A DNA stretch of 45,253 nucleotides from Pelomonas sp. KK5 (GTDB lineage Bacteria; Pseudomonadota; Gammaproteobacteria; Burkholderiales; Burkholderiaceae_C): contig NZ_LYVQ01000022.1 of NCBI RefSeq assembly GCF_001984095.1, positions 1-45,253 of the forward strand, written 5' to 3'. A model generated the notes under the pieces. It saw only the letters and a list, made by a program, of their open reading frames with translations. It was not told the origin of the DNA and made no database searches. Shown here piece by piece: positions 14,678 through 22,932 of this stretch (the stretch's first letter is position 1; every line of letters begins with the position of its first letter). Both the position numbers and the translations under genes were made by a program.

Positions 14678-15823
14678 TCAGGCCTTCGATGAGCGACGGC
14701 GCGCCACCGACCCCACGGCGACGATGCCACCCAGCATCAGCGCCCAGGTCGAGGGTTCCGGCACCGCCGTCAGCAGCAGCGCATGGACGGCGCCGCCGCT
14801 GGTGGCCACGCCGGTCACCAGGATGCTGCCGTTGTCGGCGATGCTCCAGGCGGCCGAACTGGTGCTGGTGAGGTTCCAGCCGGAGTTGGCGACAAGCAGC
14901 GAATTCAGGTTCGTCGTGCTCGTGCCGTCGTAGAAGAAGGCATTGCTGCCTTCCTTGCCCACGGCCCAGCCGCTGCTGTTGACGCCGTACGGGGCCGTGG
15001 TGGCGCCGGCCACCAGGCTCGAGATGGTCTTGAAGCCCGAGGCCGCCGACCAGATCCAGGCGGTGCTGCCGGTCTGTCCGCTGACCCAGCCGTTCTCGCT
15101 GACGCCCAGGACGGAGACGCCGCCGGAGCCGACGCTGCCGGCGTCCAGCTGGGTCAGCACGCCGGTCGCCGAGTTGTAGACGAGGCCGACCTTGGTCACG
15201 CCGTCGCCGGCCAGGCCGGTGCCCACGACCAGGCCCGCGTTGTTGATCGCGTTGGGCTGGTTCATGAAGGCGCCGTCGGCGGTCGTGGCCGACAGCACGC
15301 TGACCGAGTTCGTGGCCGTGTTCCAGATCACGCCCACCTGGGTCGCGCCCGAGCCGACCAGGCCGACGGCCTTGCCGCTGTCGTTGACGTCCGCGGCGCG
15401 GCCGGTCGAGTAGCCGGCGGGCAGCGCCAGGGCCGTCAGCGTGGGGTTGCTGACTGACCACATCTCCGGGATCAGCGTGCCGCCGCTCAGCGTGGTGCCC
15501 ACGGTGGACACGGCCAGGCCGAAGTTGTTGACGCCGCCGCCGCTGAAGCTGCTGCCGGTCGCCGCGTACTTGTTGCCGGTGGCGGGCATGGTCCAGTCGC
15601 TGCGCACGCCGGTGGCGGTCGAGTAGACGAAGCCGGGGCCCGAGGTGCCCAGGCTGCGGCCCAGCGCGTAGTTGCCGCTCGACGAGAGACCCGTGGCCTG
15701 CGAGGTCGTGGTGCCGCTGGCGGCGCCCAGGTCGGTCACGGTGAACTGGATGCCGTCGGCATGGGCAGCCAGCGATGCGGCGGCCAGGGCGATGGCGGTG
15801 AGGAGTTTCTTCTGTGCCTTCAT
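14678..15823 (-). CDS. PEP-CTERM sorting domain protein with HAF-type repeats
   Basis: Exported protein of 381 residues. It has a signal peptide (1-22, ending A-H-A) and a C-terminal PEP-CTERM tail: VPEPSTWALMLGG, a hydrophobic stretch and SVARRR, which is recognised by exosortase. Between them lie about seven repeats built on an Asn-x-x-Gly core (GLSSSGNYALG, VNNFGLAVS, VNDSGKAVG, INNAGLVVG, VSENGWVSG, VNSSGWAVG, IADNGSILV), the pattern called HAF repeats, likely a beta-propeller. Such proteins are surface or biofilm-matrix components. The exosortase itself is not in the window. It is a paralog of 15989-17140 and shares its promoter layout. Confidence 0.93.
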   Translation of the reverse strand: MKAQKKLLTAIALAAASLAAHADGIQFTVTDLGAASGTTTSQATGLSSSGNYALGRSLGTSGPGFVYSTATGVRSDWTMPATGNKYAATGSSFSGGGVNNFGLAVSTVGTTLSGGTLIPEMWSVSNPTLTALALPAGYSTGRAADVNDSGKAVGLVGSGATQVGVIWNTATNSVSVLSATTADGAFMNQPNAINNAGLVVGTGLAGDGVTKVGLVYNSATGVLTQLDAGSVGSGGVSVLGVSENGWVSGQTGSTAWIWSAASGFKTISSLVAGATTAPYGVNSSGWAVGKEGSNAFFYDGTSTTNLNSLLVANSGWNLTSTSSAAWSIADNGSILVTGVATSGGAVHALLLTAVPEPSTWALMLGGIVAVGSVARRRSSKA

Positions 15824-15859
15824 GCGGGCTCCTGAGCGGGTTGATGGGTCCGTGCCGCC

Positions 15860-15907
15860 ACTCTAGGGACGGTGCCTGGAGGCCGCGTCAGGGTGCTCCC
15901 GGAGCAC
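15860..15907 (-). promoter_or_regulatory. predicted activator-dependent promoter of PEP-CTERM gene 1
   Basis: A perfect palindrome GTGCTCC-G-GGAGCAC at 15893-15907 is centred 35 bases before a -10-like TAGAGT (15860-15865, minus strand). There is no -35 box at the proper place, so an activator binding the palindrome is inferred. The same spacing and motif recur before the paralog at 17168-17215. Confidence 0.65.
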
Positions 15908-15966
15908 GCCTGAACTCGAAGATTTCCGGACAGGCCTGCCCAGAAACAGGCGTGCCGCCGGGCCTT

Positions 15967-15988
15967 GCCCCCCGCGACCCCGGGGGGC
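15967..15988 (-). terminator. GC-rich hairpin directly after PEP-CTERM gene 2
   Basis: A 7-bp perfect stem GCCCCCC-N8-GGGGGGC starts right after the stop codon at 15989. No T-run follows, so it may be a transcript-stabilising or rho-assisted end rather than an intrinsic terminator. Confidence 0.5.
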
Positions 15989-17140
15989 TCAGTGGCGACG
16001 CCGCCGCGCCAGCAGGGCCGCGCCCGCCAGGCCTGCCAGCATCAGCGCTCCGCTCGCCGGCTCGGGCACGGCGCTCGCCAGCACCAGCGCATGGACGACG
16101 CCCGCGCTGTTGGTGCCCGTGACGATGATGCTGCCGTTGTCGGCGAGGCCGTAGGCGGTGGCGCTGGTGTTTGTGAGCGACCAGCCGGCGGCGTTGTCGG
16201 CCAGCAGGCTGTTGAGCGTGTAGCTGCTCGTGCCGTCGAAATAGAAGCTGGTGTTGCCCGCGCTGGCCTTGCCGACCACGGCGCCGTCGCTGTTGATCGC
16301 ATAGGGCGTGACGAAGCCGTTGGTGACGCCGGCGGGCAGCGGGATCACCTGCGCGCCGGTGGCGGCCGACCAGCGGAAGGCCGTGGTGCCGCCGATGGCG
16401 CCGACCACCCAGCCGTTCTCGCTCTCGCCGTACAGCGCCACCGTGGTGCTGCTGGAGATGGCGGAGAGGTCGATCCTCGTCATCGTGTCGGCCATGCTGT
16501 CGTAGACCAGGGCCACCTGGGTGCTGCTGCCTGGTGCCGCCAGGCCCGTGCCGATGACGAGGCCGGCGTTGTTGATGTTCTGCGGCGTCACCATATAGGC
16601 CGATCCGGCGGTGGCGGTGATCTGGCGCGAGGTGTTGGTGCGGGTGTCGTAGAGCACCGGCACCAGGTTGGTGGTGTTGGGGCCGGCGCCGCCGACGGCG
16701 ATGCCGCTGTCGTTGATGTCCGCCACCCGGCCCAGCGTGTAGCCACCGGGCATGTTCAGGTAAGTCACCGTGCCGGTACTTGCCGACCACATGGCCGGCA
16801 GCGGCGTGGCGCCGCCGGACGTGGCGCCCAGCGTGGCCACGGCCACGCCGAGGTTGTTGACGCCGGAGACGTCGACGGTATTGGGGCCGTAGGCGCGGGT
16901 GGGGCTGGTGGGCATGGCCCAGTCGCTGCGCGTGCCGGTGGCGGCGGACCAGACGAATGCCGGCGCCCCGCCGGTCACCACCGAGCGGCCGAGCGCGTAG
17001 TTGCCGCTGGACGAGATGCTCATGCCCTGCGAGCTGGCGCCGGCGGCCCCGAGGTCGATGACCGTGTACGAGGGGGCGGCGCCGGCCTGCGCGGCGAGTG
17101 AAGAAAGGGTGGCGAGGGCGACGGTAGCGGCGAGCTTCAT
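15989..17140 (-). CDS. PEP-CTERM sorting domain protein with HAF-type repeats, paralog of 14678-15823
   Basis: Exported 383-residue protein with the same plan as its downstream neighbour. It has a signal peptide of about 21 residues ending A-G-A, repeats with Asn-x-x-Gly cores (SISSSGNYALGRS, VNNLGVAVA, INDSGIAVG, INNAGLVIG, ESENGWVVG, INSDGAVVG, LADNGSIIV) and the C-terminal AVPEPASGALMLAG, hydrophobic segment and LARRRR. The repeat order and spacing match the other protein, so the pair arose by tandem duplication and has since diverged. A GGAGGATCC element precedes the ATG. It is probably anchored or released at the cell surface by an exosortase encoded elsewhere. Confidence 0.93.
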   Translation of the reverse strand: MKLAATVALATLSSLAAQAGAAPSYTVIDLGAAGASSQGMSISSSGNYALGRSVVTGGAPAFVWSAATGTRSDWAMPTSPTRAYGPNTVDVSGVNNLGVAVATLGATSGGATPLPAMWSASTGTVTYLNMPGGYTLGRVADINDSGIAVGGAGPNTTNLVPVLYDTRTNTSRQITATAGSAYMVTPQNINNAGLVIGTGLAAPGSSTQVALVYDSMADTMTRIDLSAISSSTTVALYGESENGWVVGAIGGTTAFRWSAATGAQVIPLPAGVTNGFVTPYAINSDGAVVGKASAGNTSFYFDGTSSYTLNSLLADNAAGWSLTNTSATAYGLADNGSIIVTGTNSAGVVHALVLASAVPEPASGALMLAGLAGAALLARRRRH

Positions 17141-17167
17141 GGATCCTCCGGTTCTGGGGTGCCGGGG

Positions 17168-17215
17168 AGTCTATGAAGGCCGGTTTCAGCGCTCGCTAGG
17201 GCGCTCCCGGAGTGC
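17168..17215 (-). promoter_or_regulatory. predicted activator-dependent promoter of PEP-CTERM gene 2
   Basis: Near-palindrome GCACTCC-G-GGAGCGC at 17201-17215, with one mismatch between arms, centred 35 bases before a -10-like TAGACT (17168-17173, minus strand). The first bases after the palindrome (CCCT) are also shared with the promoter of gene 1. No -35 box is visible. Confidence 0.65.
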
Positions 17216-17276
17216 GGGAGCGGTCGACAAGAAGCGGATGCGCCTGCACAGATTCAAGGCGCGATCCGATGGAAGT

Positions 17277-17295
17277 ACCCCCTGAATGAGGGGGT
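17277..17295 (-). terminator. hairpin after metG
   Basis: Stem ACCCCCT-CATTC-AGGGGGT begins six bases past the metG stop codon. The following bases on the minus strand are not T-rich. It sits between metG and the PEP-CTERM promoter and likely separates the two transcripts. Confidence 0.5.
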
Positions 17296-17300
17296 GAAGC

Positions 17301-19352
17301 TCAGCGCACCCGCATGCCCGGCTGCGCGCCAGCGTGGGGCTCGAGGATGAAGATGCCGGGGTTGGCCTTCTCGTCGGCGTGGCTGGCTGCCATCACCATG
17401 CCTTCGCTGAGGCCGAACTTCATCTTGCGCGGGGCCAGGTTGGCCACCAGCACCGTCAGCTTGCCTTCCAGCGCAGCGGGCTCCGGGTAGGCGCTGCGGA
17501 TGCCGGAGAACACGTTGCGCAGGCGGCCTTCGCCGGCGTCCAGCGTCAGGCGCAGCAGCTTGTCCGAGCCCTCGACCAGCTCGGCCTTGACGATCTTGGC
17601 GATGCGCAGGTCGACCTTGGAGAAATCGTCGATCTTGATCTCCGGGGCCAGGTCTTCACCGCCGGGGATGACCTTGGGTGCCGGCGGGGGCTCGAACAGC
17701 GCGTCCAGCAGCTTCGGGTCGACGCGCTGCATCAGGTGCGCGTAGGTGCCGATCGTGTGGGCGCCCAGCGGCTTCTGCGCATCGGCGAAGGCGAGCGGCG
17801 CCACGTTCAGGAACACCTCCACCTTGGCGGCCAGCGCCGGCAGCACTGGCTTCAGGTAGACGGTCAGCACGCGGAAGGCCTCGATGCAGGTGCTGCAGAC
17901 GTCCTGCAGCACTTGGTCCGCGCCTTCCTTCTTGGCCAGTTCCCAGGGCTTGTTGGCGTCCACGTACTCGTTGACCTTGTCGGCCAGGCCCATGATCTCG
18001 CGCAGCGCCTTGCCGAACTCGCGCTCCTCGTACAGCTCGGCGATGGCGGCGCCGTGGGCGCGCAGCGCGTCGAGCAAGACCTGACCCTCCACACCGACGT
18101 CGGCCGAGAGCTGGCCGCCGAAGCGCTTGGCCAGGAAGCCGGCGGCGCGCGAGGCGATGTTGATGTACTTGCCGACCAGGTCGCTGTTGATGCGGGCGAC
18201 GAAGTCCTCGGGGTTGAAGTCCAGGTCCTCGACCTTGGCGTTGAGCTTGGCGGCGATGTAGTAGCGCAGGTGCTCGGCGTCCAGGCCCAGCTTCAGGTAC
18301 TTCAGCGGGTCCAGGCCGGTGCCGCGGCTCTTGCTCATCTTCTCGCCGCCGTTGACGGTCAGGAAGCCGTGCACGAAGACGTGGTTGGGCGTCTTGCGGC
18401 CGCTGAAGTGCAGCATCGCGGGCCAGAACAGCGTGTGGAAGTAGGTGATGTCCTTGCCGATGAAGTGGACCTGCTCGACCGACGGGTCCGCCATGAAGGC
18501 GTCGTAGTCGCGGCCGGTCTTGCCGAAGTAGTTCTTCAGCGAGGCCAGGTAGCCGATCGGCGCGTCCAGCCAGACGTAGAAGTACTTGCCCGGCGCATCG
18601 GGGATCTCGATGCCGAAATAGGGCGCGTCGCGCGAGATGTCCCAGTCGCCGAGGCCGCCGTTGCCTTCCTCGTCCTTGGTGAACCACTCCTTGATCTTGT
18701 TCAGCACCTCGCCCTGCAGGCGGCCGGGCGTCTGCGTCCACTCTTCCAGGAAGGCCACGCAGCGCGGGTCGCTCAACTTGAAGAAGTAGTGCTCGGAGGT
18801 CTTCAGGATCGGCGTGGCGCCGGTCAGCACGCTGAAGGGGTTGATCAGCTCGGTGGGCGTGTAGACCGCGCCGCAGACCTCGCAGGAGTCGCCGTACTGG
18901 TCCTTGCTGTGGCACTTCGGGCACTCGCCCTTGATGAAGCGGTCGGGCAGGAACATCGACTTCTCGGGGTCGAAGAACTGCTCGATCGTCTTCACCTCGA
19001 TCAGCTCGTTCTTGCGCAGCGCGAGGTAGATGTCCTTGGACAGCTCGTGGTTCTCGGCGCCGTCGGTCGAGTGCCAGTTGTCGAAGGAGATGTGGAAGCC
19101 GTCCAGGTACTGCTTGCGGCCGCCGGCGATATTGGCCACGAACTGCTGCGGCGTGATGCCCGCCTTCTCGGCCGCGATCATGATCGGCGCGCCGTGGGCG
19201 TCGTCGGCGCAGACGAAGTGCACCTCCGTGCCCTTCTGCATGCGCTGGAAGCGCACCCAGATATCGGCCTGGGTGTACTCCATGATGTGGCCGATGTGGA
19301 AGTTCGCGTTCGCGTAGGGCAGGGCGGTGGTGACGAAGAGCTTGCGGGTCAT
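17301..19352 (-). CDS. metG: methionine-tRNA ligase
   Basis: Class I aminoacyl-tRNA synthetase that charges tRNA-Met in the cytoplasm, 683 residues, the long form. HIGH is intact near residue 18 ([10 protein letters not shown]). A zinc-knuckle insertion follows ([21 protein letters not shown] region), then KMSKS in [15 protein letters not shown]. The anticodon-binding helices come next, and finally a C-terminal tRNA-binding domain of the EMAP/Arc1p type ([20 protein letters not shown]). It is an essential core gene with typical high-GC codon use. It begins 33 bp after the symporter gene, whose stop codon overlaps a -10-like box. Confidence 0.98.
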   Translation of the reverse strand: MTRKLFVTTALPYANANFHIGHIMEYTQADIWVRFQRMQKGTEVHFVCADDAHGAPIMIAAEKAGITPQQFVANIAGGRKQYLDGFHISFDNWHSTDGAENHELSKDIYLALRKNELIEVKTIEQFFDPEKSMFLPDRFIKGECPKCHSKDQYGDSCEVCGAVYTPTELINPFSVLTGATPILKTSEHYFFKLSDPRCVAFLEEWTQTPGRLQGEVLNKIKEWFTKDEEGNGGLGDWDISRDAPYFGIEIPDAPGKYFYVWLDAPIGYLASLKNYFGKTGRDYDAFMADPSVEQVHFIGKDITYFHTLFWPAMLHFSGRKTPNHVFVHGFLTVNGGEKMSKSRGTGLDPLKYLKLGLDAEHLRYYIAAKLNAKVEDLDFNPEDFVARINSDLVGKYINIASRAAGFLAKRFGGQLSADVGVEGQVLLDALRAHGAAIAELYEEREFGKALREIMGLADKVNEYVDANKPWELAKKEGADQVLQDVCSTCIEAFRVLTVYLKPVLPALAAKVEVFLNVAPLAFADAQKPLGAHTIGTYAHLMQRVDPKLLDALFEPPPAPKVIPGGEDLAPEIKIDDFSKVDLRIAKIVKAELVEGSDKLLRLTLDAGEGRLRNVFSGIRSAYPEPAALEGKLTVLVANLAPRKMKFGLSEGMVMAASHADEKANPGIFILEPHAGAQPGMRVR

Positions 19353-19382
19353 GGAGTCGGGGCCGGGTTGGGCAAGAGCGGG

Positions 19383-19388
19383 ATTTTA
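19383..19388 (-). promoter_or_regulatory. -10-like box for metG
   Basis: TAAAAT on the minus strand, about 30 bp before the metG ATG. Its first three bases are the stop codon of the upstream symporter gene. The same hexamer appears in front of minC and DUF3460. No clear -35 is visible. Confidence 0.45.
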
Positions 19389-20327
19389 CGTTCTGCGGGC
19401 ATAACGCCCTGCCATGACGGTGCAGGCGACCAGCTGCAGCTGGTGATAGAACATCACCGGCAGCACGATGACGCCCAGCGCCGGATGCGCGCCGAACAGC
19501 AGCTTGGCCATCGGCACGCCGGAGGCCATGCTTTTCTTGGAGCCACAGAAGACGGCGGCGATCTCGTCTTCCGCGCCGAGGCCGATACGCCGGGCCGCCC
19601 AGGTCGACAAGGCGAGCACCAGGCCCAGCAGCAGCGCGGCGCCGGCCACGCCGGCCAGCAGCAGCCCCGCGCCGTGGTCGCGCCACAGCCCGCCCTCCAC
19701 CGAGTCGCAGAAGGCCGCGAACACCAGCATCAGGATCACCCAGCGGTCGATCAGCGTCGTGTAGCGCTTGTAGCGGTGGTGCCACTTCAGCATCACCGGC
19801 CGCAGCAACTGGCCCAGCACCAGCGGCAGCAGCAGCAGGCGGCCGAGGCTGAGGATGGTGCCGCCGATGTCCAGTGACACGTGGCCGCCGGCGCCCACCA
19901 TCGCCACCAGCAGCGCCGGCGTCGCGACGATGCCCAGCAGGCTGGACAGCGTGGCGTTGAAGATCGCGGCCGGGACGTTGCCGCGGGCGATGGCCGTCAT
20001 CGCCACCGAGGACGAGATCGTCGACGGCAGCGCGCAGAGGTAGGCGAAGCCCAGCGCCAGGTCCGGCGCCAGCCAGCGGCCCAGCAGCGCATCCAGCCCG
20101 CACCACAGCAGCGGGAACAGGCCGAAGGTGCAGAGCTGCACCAGCAGGTGCACGCGCCAGCGGGACAGGCCGTGGCGCAATTCATGGGTGGACAGGCCCA
20201 GGCCGGTCAGGAAGAAGATCAGTGCGACGCCGGCGTGGCTGAGCAGGTCCAGATGCAGCAGGCCGCCGCTGCGGCCCAGGGCCGGGAAGGCGCTGGCGGC
20301 GGCGATGGCGGCCAGCAGGCTGAGCAT
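19386..20327 (-). CDS. bile acid:sodium symporter family protein (YfeH-like)
   Basis: Inner-membrane transporter of 313 residues with about nine to ten hydrophobic helices. It matches the SBF-like/YfeH subgroup: LIFFLTGLGLSTHELRHGL, YLCALPSTISSSVAMTAIARGNVPAAIFNATLSSLLGI, and the conserved FCGSKKSMASGVPMAKLLF near the end. The transported solute in this subgroup is unknown. ATG 20327 is used because AAGGAG lies six bases upstream; the protein is slightly shorter at the N-terminus than the E. coli homolog. The gene precedes metG by 33 bp. Confidence 0.9.
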   Translation of the reverse strand: MLSLLAAIAAASAFPALGRSGGLLHLDLLSHAGVALIFFLTGLGLSTHELRHGLSRWRVHLLVQLCTFGLFPLLWCGLDALLGRWLAPDLALGFAYLCALPSTISSSVAMTAIARGNVPAAIFNATLSSLLGIVATPALLVAMVGAGGHVSLDIGGTILSLGRLLLLPLVLGQLLRPVMLKWHHRYKRYTTLIDRWVILMLVFAAFCDSVEGGLWRDHGAGLLLAGVAGAALLLGLVLALSTWAARRIGLGAEDEIAAVFCGSKKSMASGVPMAKLLFGAHPALGVIVLPVMFYHQLQLVACTVMAGRYARRT

Positions 20328-20451
20328 GAACCACTCCTTGCGGAGCACGCGGCTGAGCCGGGCAGCCGGCGGGAGGGGAGGGTGTCGGGACAAACTGCGA
20401 GGCCCCGCGGGCCGCGGGGGTACAACTGGAACAACAGCGGGGAAGGAAGGA

Positions 20452-20646
20452 TCAGGGCGTCTCGGTGGCCGGCGGTTCGGCGGAGCCGGCATCGCCGTTC
20501 TCGTCGGGTTCGGAGGCCTCACCGGCTTCGTCGCCAGGGCCGTCCTGTCCCTTGTTCTGCAGCTTGCGCAAGCGCTTTTCTTCGTTCTTCTTCTTCTTGG
20601 CCAGTTCGCGTTGGCGCTTCTCGTACGAGTAATTCGGTGTGGCCAA
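20452..20646 (-). CDS. small lysine-rich conserved protein, TTG start
   Basis: A 64-residue, highly charged protein beginning (M)ATPNYSYEKRQRELAKKK. Residues 6-30 are nearly all Lys/Arg/Glu and form a likely helix; the second half is acidic (Asp/Glu/Gly/Ala/Pro). I recall the same N-terminus in other Burkholderiales, usually starting ATG-GCC. Here the matching codon is TTG at 20644-20646 with GGAG nine bases upstream, so TTG is taken as the start. An ATG far upstream at 20757 would add 37 unrelated residues. Function unknown; a nucleic-acid or ribosome-associated role is a guess from its charge. Confidence 0.7.
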   Translation of the reverse strand: MATPNYSYEKRQRELAKKKKNEEKRLRKLQNKGQDGPGDEAGEASEPDENGDAGSAEPPATETP

Positions 20647-20841
20647 AGGCGTGCTCCTGCAACTGGTGTCCGCGTCGTGCGGCGGTCCGTCACTGTAACC
20701 CGTGGCCGCGCCGGGTGGTTCAAGACGGGGCTGTGACAGCCCGGAGCCACTTGTCATTTAGCGTGTGAACTTGCGTCGAAGTCTTAGGGATAGAGCCTAA
20801 GTTCATGATTCTTAAGGGCAGTGAAGGCTATCCACCGATGC

Positions 20842-20850
20842 TGTGGATAA
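20842..20850 (-). promoter_or_regulatory. perfect DnaA box
   Basis: TGTGGATAA, the reverse complement of TTATCCACA, matches the DnaA-binding consensus exactly. A weaker copy lies about 200 bp downstream. dnaA, dnaN or gidA are absent, so this is not obviously the chromosome origin. Confidence 0.55.
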
Positions 20851-20908
20851 CTTTGTGGGCAAGCTGTCCGCGGGATCGCTAAACCCTTGTAAATCCGCCC
20901 TTCAAGTT

Positions 20909-20933
20909 AGGGTGCCTCATTTCTAGGCACCCT
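20909..20933. repeat. 9-bp stem-loop in the minC upstream region
   Basis: AGGGTGCCT and AGGCACCCT pair perfectly around a 7-base loop. It could be a small-RNA terminator, an operator or a transcript end for an unseen RNA; no T-run follows in either direction. Confidence 0.45.
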
Positions 20934-21191
20934 GGGGCTTCTCATATGAATCAATGACTTAGCAGCGGCTGGGGGAAACCTGTAGGGAATACGGAGTGGG
21001 TGTAGCAAGCTGGCGTGGGCACCAGCGGGTTCCGACAGAAATGGGGATAAGTCAAGCGTTCGGACGATGAAATCACCTCTTTTTGCGCCGCGCCGGCAGT
21101 GTCGCCCGGGGTGAGCTGTAGCGCCGGGGCAACGTCACGATGGAGATGATGGCCCGGGCCAACCCCCGGAAGGCGCTTGCGGCGGGGTCGC

Positions 21192-21197
21192 TAAAAT
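21192..21197 (+). promoter_or_regulatory. -10-like box for minCDE
   Basis: TAAAAT in the context GCTAAAATCGC, 36 bp before the minC ATG. A leader hairpin GCCTTT-GCAA-AAAGGC (21201-21216) follows at once. No good -35 is seen. Confidence 0.5.
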
Positions 21198-21232
21198 CGC
21201 GCCTTTGCAAAAAGGCACGGACCACAATCCCG

Positions 21233-22075
21233 ATGGCGCAGGCACAGACGAAAGACAAGAACAACAACAAGGGCGCCAAGGGCTCCGGCCTGGAGCTGAA
21301 GAGCGCTTCGCTGAGCCTGCTGTCCCTGGTGCTGCGTTCGCCCGATCCGGCCGAGCTGGCCGCGGCGCTGCAAGCCAAGCTGGGTGACACGCCGGGCATG
21401 TTCAACAACGATCCGCTGCTGCTCGACCTGTCGCAGCTGGAGCGGCGCCCGGCGCCGGCCGGCGGCGAGCAGGGCCAGCAGCTGGAGCTGGATGCGCCGC
21501 GTGACGAGCCGCTGGACCTGGCCGCCGTCGTCGCGCTGCTGCGCGGGCACGGCATGCAGCCGGTGGCCGTGCAGGGCGCCTCGGACGAGGAGCAGGCGCA
21601 GGCCCGCGCGCTGGGGCTGGCCGAATCGGCCGCGGACGACCTGGCGCCGCAGCGGGCCGAGAAGGCCGTCGAGAAGGTGGTCGAGCAGGTCGAGGTGATT
21701 CGCGAGGTGGAGGTGATCCGCGAAGTCGCCGTGCCCGGCGAGCCGGCCAGGACCGTCATCGTCGACAAGCCGCTGCGCTCCGGCCAGCAGGTCTACGCCA
21801 AGGGCGCGGACCTGGTGGTGATGGCGCTGGTCAACCCCGGCGCCGAGGTGATCGCCGACGGCAACATCCACGTCTACGCCCCGCTGCGCGGCAAGGCCAT
21901 CGCCGGCGCCCGCGGCAACACCGACGCCCGCATCTTCGCGCTGAGCATGGAGGCCGAGCTGATCGCGATCGCCGGCATCTACCGCACGACCGAAAACCCG
22001 CTGCCAGACAACGTGCTGCGCAAGCCCGCCCAAATCCGGCTCGATGGCGAGAAGCTCGTCATGGACCCCATCTGA
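21233..22075 (+). CDS. minC: septum site-determining protein MinC
   Basis: Division inhibitor of 280 residues that blocks FtsZ assembly away from midcell. The N-terminal domain (residues about 20-120, LELKSASLSLLSLVLR) contacts FtsZ. A long charged linker with a repeated E-V-I-R-E-V segment follows, then the C-terminal beta-helix (LRSGQQVYAKGADLVV, GAEVIADGNIHVYAPLRG, GNTDARIFALSMEAELIAIAG) binds MinD. ATG 21233 is chosen because conserved residues start here. First gene of minC-minD-minE with 23 and 15 bp gaps. The V-I-R-E-V repeat in the linker is slightly unusual but in frame. Confidence 0.97.
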   Translation: MAQAQTKDKNNNKGAKGSGLELKSASLSLLSLVLRSPDPAELAAALQAKLGDTPGMFNNDPLLLDLSQLERRPAPAGGEQGQQLELDAPRDEPLDLAAVVALLRGHGMQPVAVQGASDEEQAQARALGLAESAADDLAPQRAEKAVEKVVEQVEVIREVEVIREVAVPGEPARTVIVDKPLRSGQQVYAKGADLVVMALVNPGAEVIADGNIHVYAPLRGKAIAGARGNTDARIFALSMEAELIAIAGIYRTTENPLPDNVLRKPAQIRLDGEKLVMDPI

Positions 22076-22098
22076 CACATACACAAAGGAAAGATTCG

Positions 22099-22917
22099 AT
22101 GCCAACCAAGATCGTCGTCGTGACCTCCGGCAAGGGTGGCGTGGGCAAGACCACCACCAGCGCCAGCTTCGCCACGGGACTGGCCATGCGCGGCCACAAG
22201 ACCTGCGTGATCGACTTCGACGTCGGCCTGCGCAACCTCGACCTGATCATGGGCGTGGAGCGCCGCGTGGTCTACGACTTCATCAACGTGATCAACGAGG
22301 AAGCCAAGCTCAGCCAGGCGCTGATCAAGGACAAGCAGATCGACAACCTCTACATCCTGGCCGCCTCGCAGACCCGCGACAAGGACGCGCTGAAGGAGGA
22401 GGGCGTCGAGCGCGTGCTGGAGGAGCTGAAGGCGATGGACTTCGCCTACATCGTCTGCGACTCGCCGGCCGGCATCGAGACCGGCGCGCTGATGGCCATG
22501 CACTTCGCCGACGAGGCGCTGATCGTCACCAACCCCGAGGTCTCCTCGGTGCGCGACAGCGACCGCATCCTGGGCATGCTCAACAGCAAGACCAAGCGCG
22601 CGATCGACGGCAAGGAGCCGATCAAGGAACACCTGCTGATCACCCGCTACAACCCCAACCGGGTGGAGGGTGGCCACATGCTCTCGCTGGAGGACATCCA
22701 CGAGATCCTGCGCACCCCGCTGATCGGCGTGATCCCGGAGAGCGAGATCGTGCTGCAGGCCTCCAACCAGGGCACGCCGGCGATCGCGATGAACGGCAGC
22801 GACGTCTCCGAGGCCTACAAGGACGTGATCCGCCGCTTCGAGGGCGAGGAGCGACCGATGCGCTTCATCGAAGCCGTCAAGCCCGGCCTGTTCAAGCGCC
22901 TGTTCGGCGGCAAGTGA
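22099..22917 (+). CDS. minD: septum site-determining protein MinD
   Basis: Membrane-cycling ATPase of 272 residues that recruits MinC to the poles. The deviant Walker A is SGKGGVGKTTTSASF at residues 10-24. DFDVGLRNLDLIMG and IVCDSPAGIETGALMAM are the other nucleotide motifs. The C-terminal amphipathic targeting helix GLFKRLFGGK is intact. ATP-bound dimers bind the membrane; MinE triggers release. Placed between minC and minE in the usual order with AAAGGAAAG before the ATG. Confidence 0.98.
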   Translation: MPTKIVVVTSGKGGVGKTTTSASFATGLAMRGHKTCVIDFDVGLRNLDLIMGVERRVVYDFINVINEEAKLSQALIKDKQIDNLYILAASQTRDKDALKEEGVERVLEELKAMDFAYIVCDSPAGIETGALMAMHFADEALIVTNPEVSSVRDSDRILGMLNSKTKRAIDGKEPIKEHLLITRYNPNRVEGGHMLSLEDIHEILRTPLIGVIPESEIVLQASNQGTPAIAMNGSDVSEAYKDVIRRFEGEERPMRFIEAVKPGLFKRLFGGK

Positions 22918-22932
22918 GGGGAGCGGCTCACG

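Larger units (their letters stand above)
20647..21232. other. 586-bp non-coding region upstream of minC with a DnaA box and stem-loops
   Basis: No gene is supported on either strand. Contents: a perfect 15-bp palindrome GGGCTGT-G-ACAGCCC (20728-20742), a 6-bp repeat CTTAGG/CCTAAG (20783-20801), a perfect DnaA box TGTGGATAA (20842-20850), a 9-bp stem-loop AGGGTGCCT-N7-AGGCACCCT (20909-20933), a one-mismatch DnaA box TGGGGATAA (21042-21050) and a -10-like TAAAAT (21192-21197). The middle part is less GC-rich than surrounding genes. Confidence 0.6.

Noticed and set aside
17334-19877. Long open frame antisense to metG and the symporter
   Set aside because: The sense strand encodes unmistakable MetRS; the antisense product is low-complexity Leu/Val/Gln/Arg without known motifs.
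20647-21232. Chromosome replication origin
   Set aside because: Only one perfect DnaA box, no clear AT-rich unwinding stretch, and no dnaA, dnaN, gidA or parAB genes nearby.
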